Origin: Methylotenera mobilis 13
GTDB lineage: Bacteria > Pseudomonadota > Gammaproteobacteria > Burkholderiales > Methylophilaceae
Direction: 5' to 3'
NCBI RefSeq assembly: GCF_000384255.1
Contig: NZ_KB913035.1
Location: 1,972,808-2,036,807, forward strand
DNA length: 64,000 nt
How positions within the stretch are numbered: position 1 is the stretch's first letter; the number at the start of each line of letters is the position of its first letter. The position numbers and the translations under genes are program-made. Shown piece after piece: positions 17,638 through 27,238 of the stretch. The notes beneath the pieces are model-generated. The model saw only the letters and a program-made list of their open reading frames with translations. It was not told the origin of the DNA and did not search any database.

Positions 17638-18747
17638 TTAAGCGTCATCTTCTAAATCAAGATCAGCATCATCTTCCTCGTCGCCGTCGTCAAACAGGTC
17701 TTCATCATCATATTCATAGTCCTCATCAGAAAGATAAGGCTCCATGCTTAATTCAAAATCTTCCTCATCATCACGAACATCTTCATGACGCATGGCTTCT
17801 AACAATACTTTCATATCATCAGCCAACTCGATTTGCCACTCCATAAATTCATTAGTAGCGGGATGAACCAAGCCCAGCTTGATTGCGTGCAAAGCCTGAC
17901 GGTTAAACTGACTCACTGCGTCACGCAACGTTTGCGTCATCGCGCGAATCGGCACAATGCCACGGAAACCATAAACAGGATCACCAACCAAGGGTGCTTT
18001 TAGATGCTGCATATGCACGCGAATCTGGTGAGTGCGGCCAGTTTCCAAGTTACAACGTAGATAAGTTTGCACAGAAAAACGCTCTAATATTTCATAGCGT
18101 GTTACTGCAGGCTTACCCATTCTGTTAATGGCCATTTTTGTACGAGAGCGTGGATCACGACCAAGCGGCTGATCAACTACACCATTACGCCATAATTGCC
18201 CCCAAACAATGGCACGATACTCACGTTTAACTGTGCGCGCTTGTAATTGGCGTACCAAATTAGTTTGTGCACTTAATGTTTTAGCCACAACTAACAAACC
18301 ACTCGTCTCTTTATCTAAACGATGCACAATACCTGCACGCGGCACATCGTGTAATTGCGGTGCATGGAACAGTAAAGCATTTAGCAATGTACCTTCCCAA
18401 TTACCAGCGGCTGGATGTACAACCATGCCAGCAGGTTTATTCACAACTAATATGTGCTCATCTTCATAAACAATATCAAGTGGGATATCCTGCGCAGTAA
18501 ATGCATAGGTCTCGGGTTTAACCTGCACATCAACCAACACCTTCTCGCCTCCCCACACCTTAGTTTTTGAAGTACTAGGTTGACCATCTACCGTGACCAA
18601 TCCAGATTTTATCCAAGCCTGTAGCCTTGAGCGTGAATGTTCAGGCAGAAGACGTTGTAAAGCGACATCTAGGCGCAAGCCGCCCAAATCTGATGAAATG
18701 GTCAGTGGAATTAGGTTATTAAGAGATTGTTGAGTAGCGTCTGTCAT
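17638..18747 (-). CDS. rluD: 23S rRNA pseudouridine synthase RluD, with long acidic tail
   Basis: RluD makes pseudouridines 1911, 1915 and 1917 in helix 69 of 23S rRNA. The 369-residue protein has an N-terminal S4 domain (LRLDVALQRLLPEHSRSRLQAWI). The catalytic domain contains the active-site motif HRLDKETSGLLVVAKT (Asp nucleophile) and ends near residue 310. The last 50 or so residues are extremely acidic (mostly Asp and Glu with Tyr), making it longer than the usual roughly 325-residue RluD. It is divergent from bamD with only 38 bases between starts, and upstream of pgeF. Confidence 0.95.
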   Translation of the reverse strand: MTDATQQSLNNLIPLTISSDLGGLRLDVALQRLLPEHSRSRLQAWIKSGLVTVDGQPSTSKTKVWGGEKVLVDVQVKPETYAFTAQDIPLDIVYEDEHILVVNKPAGMVVHPAAGNWEGTLLNALLFHAPQLHDVPRAGIVHRLDKETSGLLVVAKTLSAQTNLVRQLQARTVKREYRAIVWGQLWRNGVVDQPLGRDPRSRTKMAINRMGKPAVTRYEILERFSVQTYLRCNLETGRTHQIRVHMQHLKAPLVGDPVYGFRGIVPIRAMTQTLRDAVSQFNRQALHAIKLGLVHPATNEFMEWQIELADDMKVLLEAMRHEDVRDDEEDFELSMEPYLSDEDYEYDDEDLFDDGDEEDDADLDLEDDA

Positions 18748-18756
18748 CGGTTATAA
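18729..18756 (+). promoter_or_regulatory. Sigma-70 type promoter for bamD
   Basis: TTGAGT at 18729-18734, a 16-base spacer and a consensus TATAAT at 18751-18756 point toward bamD. The -35 box lies inside the first codons of the divergent rluD gene. A strong ribosome-binding site, AAGGTGG, follows at 18772-18778, ahead of the ATG at 18786. Confidence 0.6.
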
Positions 18757-18785
18757 TTGTGAGAAATTCTTAAAGGTGGTTTTGC

Positions 18786-19589
18786 ATGAAGTATATCTCA
18801 ATTTTGGCTTTTACCTTCCTACTCAGTGGTTGTGCAATCTTTGGCGCACCTACTGAGCTTGATGACACAAAAGGCTGGACCGCTGAACGCATCTATCAAG
18901 AAGGTGCGACAAAAATGCAAGAAAAAGACTACGACAAAGCGCTTGTTTACTTTCAAAAGCTAGAGTCTCGCTATCCGCATGGCCGATTTGCTACTCAGGC
19001 CCAACTTGAAACTGCATACGCTCATTATAAAAAACAAGACCCTATTTCAGCAGTCGCAGCGGCTGACCGCTTTATTAAGCTTCATCCAAATCATCCAAAC
19101 GTAGATTATGCTTATTACCTAAAAGGGCTGGCTGTATTTAACGAGCGCGGGATTATTGAAAAACTAACCAAGCAACAGGTAAGTGACCGTGACCCTCGTG
19201 CATTAAAAGACTCATTCGCTACCTTTAAAGAGTTAGTGACTCGTTATCCAAAAAGCCGTTATGTTAAAGATGCAACGCAACGTATGGTATATCTGGCGAA
19301 TAGCCTAGCCGACCACGAGCTACACGTTGCGCGCTACTACATGAAGCGTCAAGCATATGTAGCAGCAGTGAATCGTACTAAGTATGTTCTAGAATATTAT
19401 CCACAATCACCACATATTGAAGAAGCGCTAGTGATTATGATTAGCGCCTATGATTTAATGGGTGTAGAAGATTTGAAAAATGATACGTTGAGAATCCTCA
19501 AAACCAACTATCCAGATAGCGCGATGCTTGGCAGAGGTGTACCTGATGACGAGCGCGTATGGTGGAAATTCTGGGAAAGTTTATACTGA
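18786..19589 (+). CDS. bamD: BamD, lipoprotein of the outer-membrane protein assembly complex
   Basis: BamD is the essential partner of BamA in folding beta-barrel proteins into the outer membrane. The 267-residue protein has a lipoprotein signal with lipobox LSGC. Tandem TPR repeats follow (AERIYQEGATKMQEKDYDKALVYF onward), with the family motif ATQAQLETAYAHYKK. Length is normal for Betaproteobacteria. It is divergent from rluD, as in many Gammaproteobacteria and Betaproteobacteria. BamB, another complex member, is encoded at 25.4-26.5 kb. Confidence 0.96.
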   Translation: MKYISILAFTFLLSGCAIFGAPTELDDTKGWTAERIYQEGATKMQEKDYDKALVYFQKLESRYPHGRFATQAQLETAYAHYKKQDPISAVAAADRFIKLHPNHPNVDYAYYLKGLAVFNERGIIEKLTKQQVSDRDPRALKDSFATFKELVTRYPKSRYVKDATQRMVYLANSLADHELHVARYYMKRQAYVAAVNRTKYVLEYYPQSPHIEEALVIMISAYDLMGVEDLKNDTLRILKTNYPDSAMLGRGVPDDERVWWKFWESLY

Positions 19590-19620
19590 ACTAATTAGTA
19601 TTAAAACTATCCATTGTTAA

Positions 19621-19953
19621 ATGAAGTACTTGAATAAATTACCAGGATTCATTAGAACGCCATCAGGCATAGAGTGGATATTATTCAAAAAGTTACCCCT
19701 GATTTTTAGCATTGGAACAGCAATAGCCTGCATACCAATGCTAATGATTTATGTAGGTAACGAAATTATTACTCCAGATCAACAGCGAGTTATTTATCAA
19801 TTACTTGGCGTACTTTTTAGTGTTTGGTTCTTTGTTGGCGCGATTGCAATTGGCTGTATTGTCGTCATTATCATGAAAGGGCCTGCTTATGTTGCAGACC
19901 CTTACGAGCTACCTAAAGAAAATAAAAAACTAGAACAACACCCTAATTTGTAG
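19621..19953 (+). CDS. Hypothetical inner-membrane protein, 110 residues
   Basis: I do not recognise a family. The protein has a short basic N-terminus, two clear hydrophobic segments (about 27-47 and 60-87) and a polar tail with YVADPYELPKENK. This looks like a two-helix inner-membrane protein with both ends in the cytoplasm. It starts 31 bases after bamD in the same direction and could be co-transcribed, but no strong ribosome-binding site is visible. Function unknown. Confidence 0.65.
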   Translation: MKYLNKLPGFIRTPSGIEWILFKKLPLIFSIGTAIACIPMLMIYVGNEIITPDQQRVIYQLLGVLFSVWFFVGAIAIGCIVVIIMKGPAYVADPYELPKENKKLEQHPNL

Positions 19954-20520
19954 TATCAGCCATATTTAGCGCTAAAACTGCTGTCCACACAAACGCTTTT
20001 TGTAAATTCCACACCCACGATATCCCCACCCCAATCTTAACTCCGACTCGCTACTAGACTAGCTGAATTTTCAAAAATCTCAGAATGATTGCTATTCATG
20101 AATGAATTGTGTTTAATTGCGGTATTAGTCTATTAGAGTGAGTTTTGTCGAATTTAAAATTCACTCTAAAGTAATCTAAAGTTGTTACATAAACTTTCGT
20201 TTCGGCACTAACTTTTAATTCTTTTAATTAGGGATGAACGGCTACCAAGCACATTTTCTATCTGCAACGGCGCAGTTAGCTTAGGCTTAATCTAGCTAAT
20301 ATCAATTTAAGTTTTAACCCGCTCCCCAACGAGGGGGAGTTCGGACTGTGTTATCAATCCACACAGTCAAATTTATTCCAACGTGGGAATAGGTCTTGTA
20401 AAGCAATATTCATAACCAGAGTGTTATGAGTTACTCCTATGGAAACTAGCGGCTTAGTTGTACAAATAATTGACTTCTATCGCTCGCTATATCAATAAAT
20501 TTAGGTTGAGGATAATAACT
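19954..20520 (+). other. 567-bp gene-free region with serial stem-loops before the chemoreceptor
   Basis: No convincing ORF is present. Exact or near-exact stem-loops occur at 20133-20169 (9-bp stem TTAGAGTGA), 20322-20339 (CTCCCC/GGGGAG), 20344-20368 (8-bp GACTGTGT), 20374-20391 (TATTCC/GGAATA) and 20410-20429 (7-bp TCATAAC), plus a short one at 20277-20298. None is followed by a T-run, so they are not ordinary terminators. The last five lie within 155 bases and end 92 bases before the chemoreceptor start. A structured 5' leader or small RNA is possible. It does not match the cyclic-di-GMP riboswitch core I know. Confidence 0.45.
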
Positions 20521-23500
20521 ATGAACAAAGTGAGCTCTTTTAAAATTAGCAATTTGTTAAACAATTTAAGCTATAAAAGAAAATTCACACTACTCGGTTT
20601 GATTACAATTTTGCCTTTACTGGTTTTACTGTTTATCAATATCGATCGATTAAACTCAGACAAAAGAATCACACAAACAGAACTTCAAGGTATTACTTAT
20701 TTAAATCCATTGCGCAATTTTATTGAGAATGTGCAAGTTCACCGTGGCATGTCTAACTCTTACCTATCTGGTAATGTGAGTTTTGCGGAAAAAATTGATG
20801 CCAATGAAAAGAAATCTGCAGACTTGATTTTAAAGATTGACACAATCGACAGTGAACTTGGTGCTCAATTCCACACAACAGACAACTGGAATAAAATAAA
20901 AAAAGACTGGAATAAAATAAAATCTAATTGGGATCTAACAAAAACAAAGTCTTTAGAAATTTCACCAAAAGACAGCTTTGAAGAACATACTAATTTAATT
21001 AACCAACTACTTGAGTTCTCTTTACAAGTAGCTGATTCAAGTACACTCACTTTAGATCCTGAAATTGACACTTATTATTTAGTGGACATTGTTTACCTAA
21101 GAACAATCAACGTTGTAGAGAACATGGCAAAGATTCGTGGTTTAGGTGCTGGTGTTGCCTCTAGGCAATTTGCAACTAATGACGAAAAACTAAAACTCTC
21201 GATATTATCCAACCAGGTGGAAGCATCTCTTAAGAGTTATGAGCATGACATGTTGGTGCTTAAAAATTACCAAAGCACTTATGACCAAATTAAACCTGTC
21301 ATGAGCACACTGCATCAATCAATTTCAGAGCTAAACTCACTAGTAAAAAAAGAAATTATTGAAACAGAAGCGATTAATTTAGACTCAAAAGTCTATTTTG
21401 ATAATGCCACAAAATCAATTAACGAGGGTTACCAAGCATATGATCAATTAAGCAGTTTACTTAATAGTCTACTAGCTCAACGTCTAATGCATCAAGAAGA
21501 GCAATTGTTAATGGTGTTGATTTTAGCTGCTATAACGATAGCAGTTGTTTGCATCATGTTATTCATTATCGCTAAAAGCATCATCCAAGCAACAAGTGAA
21601 GCAAAAAATTTAATGAATAATCTAGCGCAAGGAAAGGTAGCGCAACACAAAAGTGAAAAAGCCTTTAGTCGTGATGAAATGGGTGATGTAATGCGCTCCG
21701 CTTACAGCTTGGAGCAAACCATTAAAAACCTGATTGATGCTATGCAAAATGTTAGCCAACAACATCATGCTGGTGAAATTGACGCGACGCTAAATGCACA
21801 AGAGTTTAATGGCGTCTATGCTGAAATGGCAGTAGGCATTAACAAAATGGTGGCTGACCATATTGAAATGAATAAAAAGGCGATTGCTGTTGTTAAAGCC
21901 TTTGGTGAAGGTGACTTAACTCCGCAATTAGAAAAATTTCCCGGTAAGAAAGCATTTGTTAATAACGCAGTTGAACAAGTAAGAGCGAATATTAACGCGC
22001 TCGTTGTTGATACTAATGTACTTGTCAGCGCTGCAATTCAGGGTGAGCTGTCAACACGTGCTAATGCAGGTCGGCATCAAGGGGATTTCGGTAAAATTGT
22101 TCAAGGAATCAATAACACATTAGATGCCGTTATCAACCCATTAAATATGGCAGCTCAATATGTTGATAACATTGCAAAGGGTAATATCCCTACAAAAATT
22201 ACAGACACTTACAATGGTGACTTTAACGCAATTAAAAATAATCTGAACCAATGTATTGATGCTGTTAATGCAATGATTACAGATACTGCCTTACTAGCTG
22301 AAGCCGCAGAGAAAGGACAACTTTCTACTCGTGCGGATACCAATCGACACCAAGGTGACTTCCGTAAAATTGTAGAGGGAGTTAACAACACCTTAGATTC
22401 TGTCGTCAACCCTCTCAACATGGCCGCTCAATATGTTGATCGTATTTCAAAGGGGGACATTCCTACGCACATCAATGAACAATACAATGGTGATTTTAAT
22501 GTTATTAAGAATAACCTTAACACTTGTATTGACGCAGTGAATCGCCTAGTGAGTGATGCTAATATGTTAGCTGATGCAGCGACAGAAGGACGTATCAGCG
22601 CTCGTGCAGATGCAAGCCAACACCAAGGTGACTTCCGTAAAGTGGTAGAAGGCGTGAATGCTACACTTGAAACAATTGTAGAACCTATCGTAGCGGTAAA
22701 AGACGCGATTGAAACGATTACCACTGCGGCCAACGAAATATCAACAGGTAATAATGATCTTTCAAGCCGTACCGAGCAGCAAGCATCTAGTCTAGAGGAA
22801 ACAGCAGCAAGTATGGAGGAGCTTGCTAGCACGGTTAAACACAATGCGGAAAATGCAAAGCAAGCCAACCAACTGGCACTTAACGCTTCGGATGTTGCAA
22901 TTAAAGGGGGAAAAGTCGTTTCAGATGTAGTGACTACAATGATTGCGATCAATGATAGTTCTCGTAAAATTGAAGATATCATCTCAGTGATTGACGGTAT
23001 CGCCTTCCAAACTAACATTCTTGCGCTAAACGCTGCCGTTGAAGCAGCCAGAGCTGGTGAACAAGGTCGAGGATTTGCAGTAGTTGCTGGCGAGGTACGT
23101 AGCCTAGCACAACGCTCAGCAAGTGCTGCTAAAGAAATTAAAGACCTAATTACTGACTCAGTAAATAAAACAACAGAAGGCACCACACTAGTTCAAAATG
23201 CAGGTCAAACTATGGAGGAAGTGGTGGTTTCAGTTAAACATGTGGCAGACATTATCGGTGAGATTGCTGCCGCATCGGTTGAACAAGCTGCTGGAATCGA
23301 TCTAGTCAATGAAGCAGTCACCAGCATGGATGAATCTACTCAACAAAATGCAGCACTAGTAGAACAAGCTGCTGCTGCTGCTGAGTCGTTAGTAGAACAA
23401 GCTAATCAATTAGCTAGTGCAATTAGCGCTTTTAAACTAGACAACACTAAAAGTAATCATCGTAACAATAACAACCTGACGCCCACTCATCATAATATTG

Positions 23501-23595
23501 CATTATCTGTGGTGAAAAGTCGCCCTCAAGCAAGTTCTATCAGGGCGATTTCAAGTAAGTCATCAGATACTAATGGCGACTGGGAAGAGTTCTAA
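20521..23595 (+). CDS. Methyl-accepting chemotaxis protein with NIT-like sensor and poly-HAMP array
   Basis: The ATG at 20521 is chosen because a GAGG motif lies nine bases upstream; an upstream TTG in the same frame lacks support. The 1024-residue product has a membrane helix at about 22-40 and a helical periplasmic region. That region begins [19 protein letters not shown], which resembles nitrate/nitrite-sensing (NIT) domains. A second helix lies at about 330-352. HAMP units follow, including a 91-residue repeat present in consecutive copies. The signalling domain has the hairpin tip [33 protein letters not shown]. The C-terminus ends GDWEEF, like the pentapeptide that tethers CheR/CheB. 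The ligand is unknown. Confidence 0.93.
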   Translation: MNKVSSFKISNLLNNLSYKRKFTLLGLITILPLLVLLFINIDRLNSDKRITQTELQGITYLNPLRNFIENVQVHRGMSNSYLSGNVSFAEKIDANEKKSADLILKIDTIDSELGAQFHTTDNWNKIKKDWNKIKSNWDLTKTKSLEISPKDSFEEHTNLINQLLEFSLQVADSSTLTLDPEIDTYYLVDIVYLRTINVVENMAKIRGLGAGVASRQFATNDEKLKLSILSNQVEASLKSYEHDMLVLKNYQSTYDQIKPVMSTLHQSISELNSLVKKEIIETEAINLDSKVYFDNATKSINEGYQAYDQLSSLLNSLLAQRLMHQEEQLLMVLILAAITIAVVCIMLFIIAKSIIQATSEAKNLMNNLAQGKVAQHKSEKAFSRDEMGDVMRSAYSLEQTIKNLIDAMQNVSQQHHAGEIDATLNAQEFNGVYAEMAVGINKMVADHIEMNKKAIAVVKAFGEGDLTPQLEKFPGKKAFVNNAVEQVRANINALVVDTNVLVSAAIQGELSTRANAGRHQGDFGKIVQGINNTLDAVINPLNMAAQYVDNIAKGNIPTKITDTYNGDFNAIKNNLNQCIDAVNAMITDTALLAEAAEKGQLSTRADTNRHQGDFRKIVEGVNNTLDSVVNPLNMAAQYVDRISKGDIPTHINEQYNGDFNVIKNNLNTCIDAVNRLVSDANMLADAATEGRISARADASQHQGDFRKVVEGVNATLETIVEPIVAVKDAIETITTAANEISTGNNDLSSRTEQQASSLEETAASMEELASTVKHNAENAKQANQLALNASDVAIKGGKVVSDVVTTMIAINDSSRKIEDIISVIDGIAFQTNILALNAAVEAARAGEQGRGFAVVAGEVRSLAQRSASAAKEIKDLITDSVNKTTEGTTLVQNAGQTMEEVVVSVKHVADIIGEIAAASVEQAAGIDLVNEAVTSMDESTQQNAALVEQAAAAAESLVEQANQLASAISAFKLDNTKSNHRNNNNLTPTHHNIALSVVKSRPQASSIRAISSKSSDTNGDWEEF
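22051..22869 (+). repeat. 273-bp tandem coding repeat (HAMP array) in the chemoreceptor gene
   Basis: The codons for S-T-R-A-N/D at 22051 and 22324, and S-A-R-A-D at 22597, begin units exactly 273 bases (91 residues) apart. Shared landmarks are [45 protein letters not shown]. The first two copies are close in sequence; the third changes to the signalling domain after the RHQGDF-like part, so its right limit is approximate. Confidence 0.85.
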
Positions 23596-23602
23596 TCATG
23601 GT

Positions 23603-23644
23603 GTCTTTGACGCTAACTTACTCAACGTTGTTAGCGTCAAAGAC
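23603..23644 (+). terminator. Perfect 15-bp stem hairpin after the chemoreceptor gene
   Basis: GTCTTTGACGCTAAC at 23603-23617 pairs exactly with GTTAGCGTCAAAGAC at 23630-23644, with a 12-base loop. It starts eight bases after the stop codon. The downstream sequence (CAATTTAAAAAT) is only weakly T-rich, so this may be a terminator or an mRNA 3'-stabilising hairpin. The rest of the 215-bp gap to the convergent der gene holds nothing else I could identify. Confidence 0.55.
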
Positions 23645-23811
23645 CAATTTAAAAATGATTAAAATTATCTAACATTGAAGAAATGACATCTGACCGTTAA
23701 GTGCTAAGTAATAGATACAATCGAACTATTCGTTTATGTCATTAAGCAATCAAGCAAACACTATGACCGATTGAAAAAGATAAACCTGCGATCAATCAGT
23801 CAAACTTGGCA

Positions 23812-25266
23812 CTAATGTTTCTTAGCGCGACGATCCTTATCCTCTACTTCTTTTTTAGCTTTTAATTCAGCGCGCTGCGCAGTCTTGCGACGACGCATAC
23901 TGACAATCCCCTCACCAGACTTACGCTTATCCTCTTCCTCAGCAAACGGATTATGCCCTTGTTTATACTGTACGCGTAATGGAGTGCCTGATAATTGGAA
24001 TGTTCTACGGAATGTTTTCTCTAAAAAGCGAGTATAAGCGTCTTTAACACCATCCACATGGCTACCATGAATCACCACAATAGGTGGGTTACTGCCGCCC
24101 TGATGCGCATAACGTAATTTCGGACGAATGCCTTTACTGATTGGTGGTTGATGCTGCTGCATCGCATCAATCAGAACACGGGTTAACTGAGGGGTTGCTA
24201 GCTTAGCAAAAGCTGCCTTATACGCCACGTCTACCGATGTAAATAGCTCTGGTAGACCTTTTTTGCGCAACGCAGAAATGTAATGAAACTCAGCAAAGTC
24301 TAAGAACTGCAGCTTACGGTCAATCTCGCGTTTAATCCAATCGCGCTCATCGTCTTTCAAACCATCCCATTTATTGATAGCAACGACTAAAGCACGACCA
24401 GCATCTAAAATGTAAGCGGCGACGTGTGCATCTTGTTCTGTAATGCCCTCTTGCGCATCCACCACAAGAATCACCACATTAGCCTCTTCAATTGCTTGTA
24501 TGGTTTTAATGACAGAGAACTTCTCAATCGCTTCAAACACACGACCACGTTTACGTACACCCGCTGTATCAATCAGCGTGTAGTGTTTACCGTTCTTTTC
24601 TAAATCAATATGAATAGAATCACGCGTAGTACCAGGCTCATCAAATGCAATCACGCGTTCTTCGCCTAGCAACGCATTTACCAAAGTAGACTTACCTACA
24701 TTAGGGCGACCAACAATCGCTACTTTAGGAATTTTATCGCCTGTATAGTCCGTAACGGGCTCATCTTCTATTACCTTAAAGTTCTCTAAGGCAAGTTCAA
24801 TAATGTCACGCACACCCTCACCATGAGCAGATGAAATTGAAAGCGGATAACCTAAGCCCAGTTCGTGGAAATCTGCACTAACAACTGCTTTTTGCATCCC
24901 TTCAGTTTTATTGACTGCCAACAAGATTGGACACTTAGTTTTACGTAAACGATTAGCGATTTCCATATCTTGTGGAGAAACACCTTGGCGACCATCAACC
25001 AAAAAGATGATAGCATCCGCTTCATCAATCGCTTGTAGCGTTTGCTTCGCCATTGCTTTAAGAATACCACTGTCTGTATTGGGTTCAAATCCACCTGTAT
25101 CGACAACTAAATATGGCTGACTTGCACCAATGCCGCGTCCGTAGTGACGATCACGGGTTAAACCAGGTAAGTCAGCGACAAGCGCATCACGGCTTTTTGT
25201 TAATCGATTAAATAATGTTGATTTGCCGACGTTAGGTCGGCCAACCAAAACAATGGTAGGTATCAT
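23812..25266 (-). CDS. der: Der (EngA), double-GTPase ribosome assembly factor
   Basis: Der is an essential GTPase for 50S subunit maturation. The 484-residue protein contains two G domains in tandem, each with the Walker A motif GRPNVGKST (about residues 8-16 and near 186), DTGG/DTAG switch motifs, and NKTE and NKWD specificity motifs. A KH-like domain follows. The C-terminal tail is strongly basic ([28 protein letters not shown]). It is the last gene of the hisS/bamB series, 103 bases downstream of bamB, the usual neighbourhood in Proteobacteria. Confidence 0.97.
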   Translation of the reverse strand: MIPTIVLVGRPNVGKSTLFNRLTKSRDALVADLPGLTRDRHYGRGIGASQPYLVVDTGGFEPNTDSGILKAMAKQTLQAIDEADAIIFLVDGRQGVSPQDMEIANRLRKTKCPILLAVNKTEGMQKAVVSADFHELGLGYPLSISSAHGEGVRDIIELALENFKVIEDEPVTDYTGDKIPKVAIVGRPNVGKSTLVNALLGEERVIAFDEPGTTRDSIHIDLEKNGKHYTLIDTAGVRKRGRVFEAIEKFSVIKTIQAIEEANVVILVVDAQEGITEQDAHVAAYILDAGRALVVAINKWDGLKDDERDWIKREIDRKLQFLDFAEFHYISALRKKGLPELFTSVDVAYKAAFAKLATPQLTRVLIDAMQQHQPPISKGIRPKLRYAHQGGSNPPIVVIHGSHVDGVKDAYTRFLEKTFRRTFQLSGTPLRVQYKQGHNPFAEEEDKRKSGEGIVSMRRRKTAQRAELKAKKEVEDKDRRAKKH

Positions 25267-25369
25267 GTGAGCCTTCTATAAAGCATTGAAGCTAATTGAT
25301 AAATGCAATCATCAATTAGCTTAATTAATTTTAATTCTAATGAAATGTGATTACATTAAGGTAATCATT

Positions 25370-26548
25370 TTACTTAATTTGAATCGCGTACAATCCGCCA
25401 TCACGCGATTGAGCTAGCAAGGTGTCGCTATTAATAGTGACCATCTGCGGCATAATCGGGGTGTCATCTATTTTAATTCTGGCAGAAAATGCGCCATCTT
25501 CTCGCTTGAGAAAATGAACATAACCTTCTACATCGCCAACTGCAACGCGATCACCCATAGGCAAAGGTCCTGTCAACTGTCTGTTCTTAAGTGCAGCTTG
25601 GCGCCAGAAAGTTTTACCAGTCGTATAATCAAGCGCATAAATCGAACCGATAGCATGAGACACATAAATACGCGCATCTTCATGACTCAAGCCTGCAAGG
25701 CTAGATATATCTCGGTTCCATACCACCCGACCTGTTGCACGATCAACTGCAGCAATACGTCCTTGATAAGCAACAGCATACACTAGCGGGCCGTCAACCA
25801 TAGGTAAGCTGGTAATGTCTGCAATACGTTCTATCTCAGTGACACCTTTAGGCTGTGCCACAGATGCCTCCCATAGAAGCTTGCCGTTATCGGCTCTAAT
25901 GGCTGCTAATTTCCCACCGGCAAACCCTGCGTACACCGCGCCACCATCAACAACAATACCTGCACTGCTACGCAAGGTCAGTGCTGGACTTGTGCGGTCA
26001 TAAACCCACTTTCTACTTCCATCATCTGCGTTAATACCATAAATACGACTATCACCTGTGCGTACAATCACCAAACCATCATAATACCTAGGTGCGCTTA
26101 ACACCTCACTGCTAAGCCTAGATACCCACTGCAATTTACCAGCAATATCATAAGCATAGATCGCACCTTTTTGCGTACCGACCATTACTAAACTACCGCC
26201 TACACCTACACCACCTGTTAGTTTTTCACCAACGTTGTTGTGCCAAAGCTCTTTACCACTGACTGCATCTAACTTTACTAGGTCGCCTTCAGAACTTGCA
26301 GCATAAGCAGAACCAGCTTCAACTACTGGGGAGAAGTCATAATTGCCTGCCGAACCAAGTTTTGCCTGCCAAAGCACTTTTGCAGTAGCGTTTGCTTCGA
26401 ACTCAGTCAAAGGCTCTATATCGACTAACTCTCGACCAAATACTCGTTCCGATAAGTCGGTTTTAAGATCGGTAATTGTGGTACAAGCAGATACTAGCGC
26501 TAAGCTTAATATAGCCAATAATAGTTTTGATTGTTTAATAAAACGCAT
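25370..26548 (-). CDS. bamB: BamB, beta-propeller lipoprotein of the outer-membrane assembly complex
   Basis: BamB scaffolds BamA during beta-barrel insertion. The 392-residue protein has a lipoprotein signal with lipobox VSAC (Cys near 22). Eight PQQ/quinoprotein-type beta-propeller repeats follow, visible as recurring motifs such as VSGKELWHNNVG, AGKLQWVSRLS, DNGKLLWEASV and ATGRVVWNRDI. It begins 6 bases after the YfgM gene stop, in the common yfgM-bamB-der order. Confidence 0.97.
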   Translation of the reverse strand: MRFIKQSKLLLAILSLALVSACTTITDLKTDLSERVFGRELVDIEPLTEFEANATAKVLWQAKLGSAGNYDFSPVVEAGSAYAASSEGDLVKLDAVSGKELWHNNVGEKLTGGVGVGGSLVMVGTQKGAIYAYDIAGKLQWVSRLSSEVLSAPRYYDGLVIVRTGDSRIYGINADDGSRKWVYDRTSPALTLRSSAGIVVDGGAVYAGFAGGKLAAIRADNGKLLWEASVAQPKGVTEIERIADITSLPMVDGPLVYAVAYQGRIAAVDRATGRVVWNRDISSLAGLSHEDARIYVSHAIGSIYALDYTTGKTFWRQAALKNRQLTGPLPMGDRVAVGDVEGYVHFLKREDGAFSARIKIDDTPIMPQMVTINSDTLLAQSRDGGLYAIQIK

Positions 26549-26554
26549 TAATCA

Positions 26555-27178
26555 CTAGCCTAGCGAATCAAGTTTTTGTTGCGTCAAATGACGATATCTA
26601 CCTTGTGCATCAAGTTTAGTAAGCGCATGCTCATAAGCAGCTTTAGCTTCTGCTGTTTTACCCATACTGAGCAACACATCACCTTTTAGGTCGGAAAATA
26701 AACCATCAAAACCAGCATCATGCTTCGCCTCGAGTATTTTCAAAGCAGCATCGAAATTATTTTCTTCTGACAAAATATTCGCCAGCTGTAAACTTGCTAT
26801 CGCACTCACAGCGCTTTCTTTAGCATTGCTAATTGCCCACTCCAACTGTGCTTTGGCACTTTTAATATCTTTTGCTTCGTAATTTGCTTTAGCTGCAAAT
26901 ATTGCTGCTCGTCCCGCATATGGTGTAGCACTATACTTCTCCATCAATACGGCAGATTTTGCTTGTATGGCTTTTAAATCTTTGGCATCCACAACCTGTA
27001 ATGCCTGATATTCGGTAGACGCATCAACAGCTAGTTTGGTTTGGTAATATGTCCAACCTTGGTAAGCTGCGTAAGCCACTAACAAACCGATCACTAAATT
27101 ACTTACCATTTTTCCGTAAGTTTTCCACCATGCTTTTAGTTCATCTAACTGTTCTTGCTCTTCTAAATCGTATGCCAT
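26555..27178 (-). CDS. YfgM-like TPR membrane protein (SecYEG ancillary)
   Basis: In E. coli YfgM joins PpiD at the SecYEG translocon and helps hand proteins to periplasmic chaperones. The 207-residue protein has a short cytoplasmic segment (YDLEEQEQLDELKAWWKTYG), one membrane helix (about 23-43) and a periplasmic TPR-like region. Size matches E. coli YfgM (206). It precedes bamB by 6 bases. Upstream, instead of the expected hisS, come two ABC ATPase genes. Confidence 0.92.
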   Translation of the reverse strand: MAYDLEEQEQLDELKAWWKTYGKMVSNLVIGLLVAYAAYQGWTYYQTKLAVDASTEYQALQVVDAKDLKAIQAKSAVLMEKYSATPYAGRAAIFAAKANYEAKDIKSAKAQLEWAISNAKESAVSAIASLQLANILSEENNFDAALKILEAKHDAGFDGLFSDLKGDVLLSMGKTAEAKAAYEHALTKLDAQGRYRHLTQQKLDSLG

Positions 27179-27238
27179 GCTTAGTCCTAATTTATTTAAT
27201 TCAAACTTAGTATTTAATTCAAAAACCTATTTTTTCAA

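Noticed and set aside
20221-20460. Cyclic-di-GMP riboswitch in the chemoreceptor leader
   Set aside because: Such riboswitches often precede chemoreceptors, but the conserved core and tetraloop-receptor sequences are not recognisable here.
20470-20520. Longer start (TTG at 20470) for the chemoreceptor
   Set aside because: TTG without a ribosome-binding site; the ATG at 20521 has GAGG at proper spacing and a normal N-terminus.
22428-23186. 252-codon minus-strand ORF opposite the chemoreceptor
   Set aside because: Serine/alanine-rich mirror of the conserved signalling domain; a typical antisense shadow.
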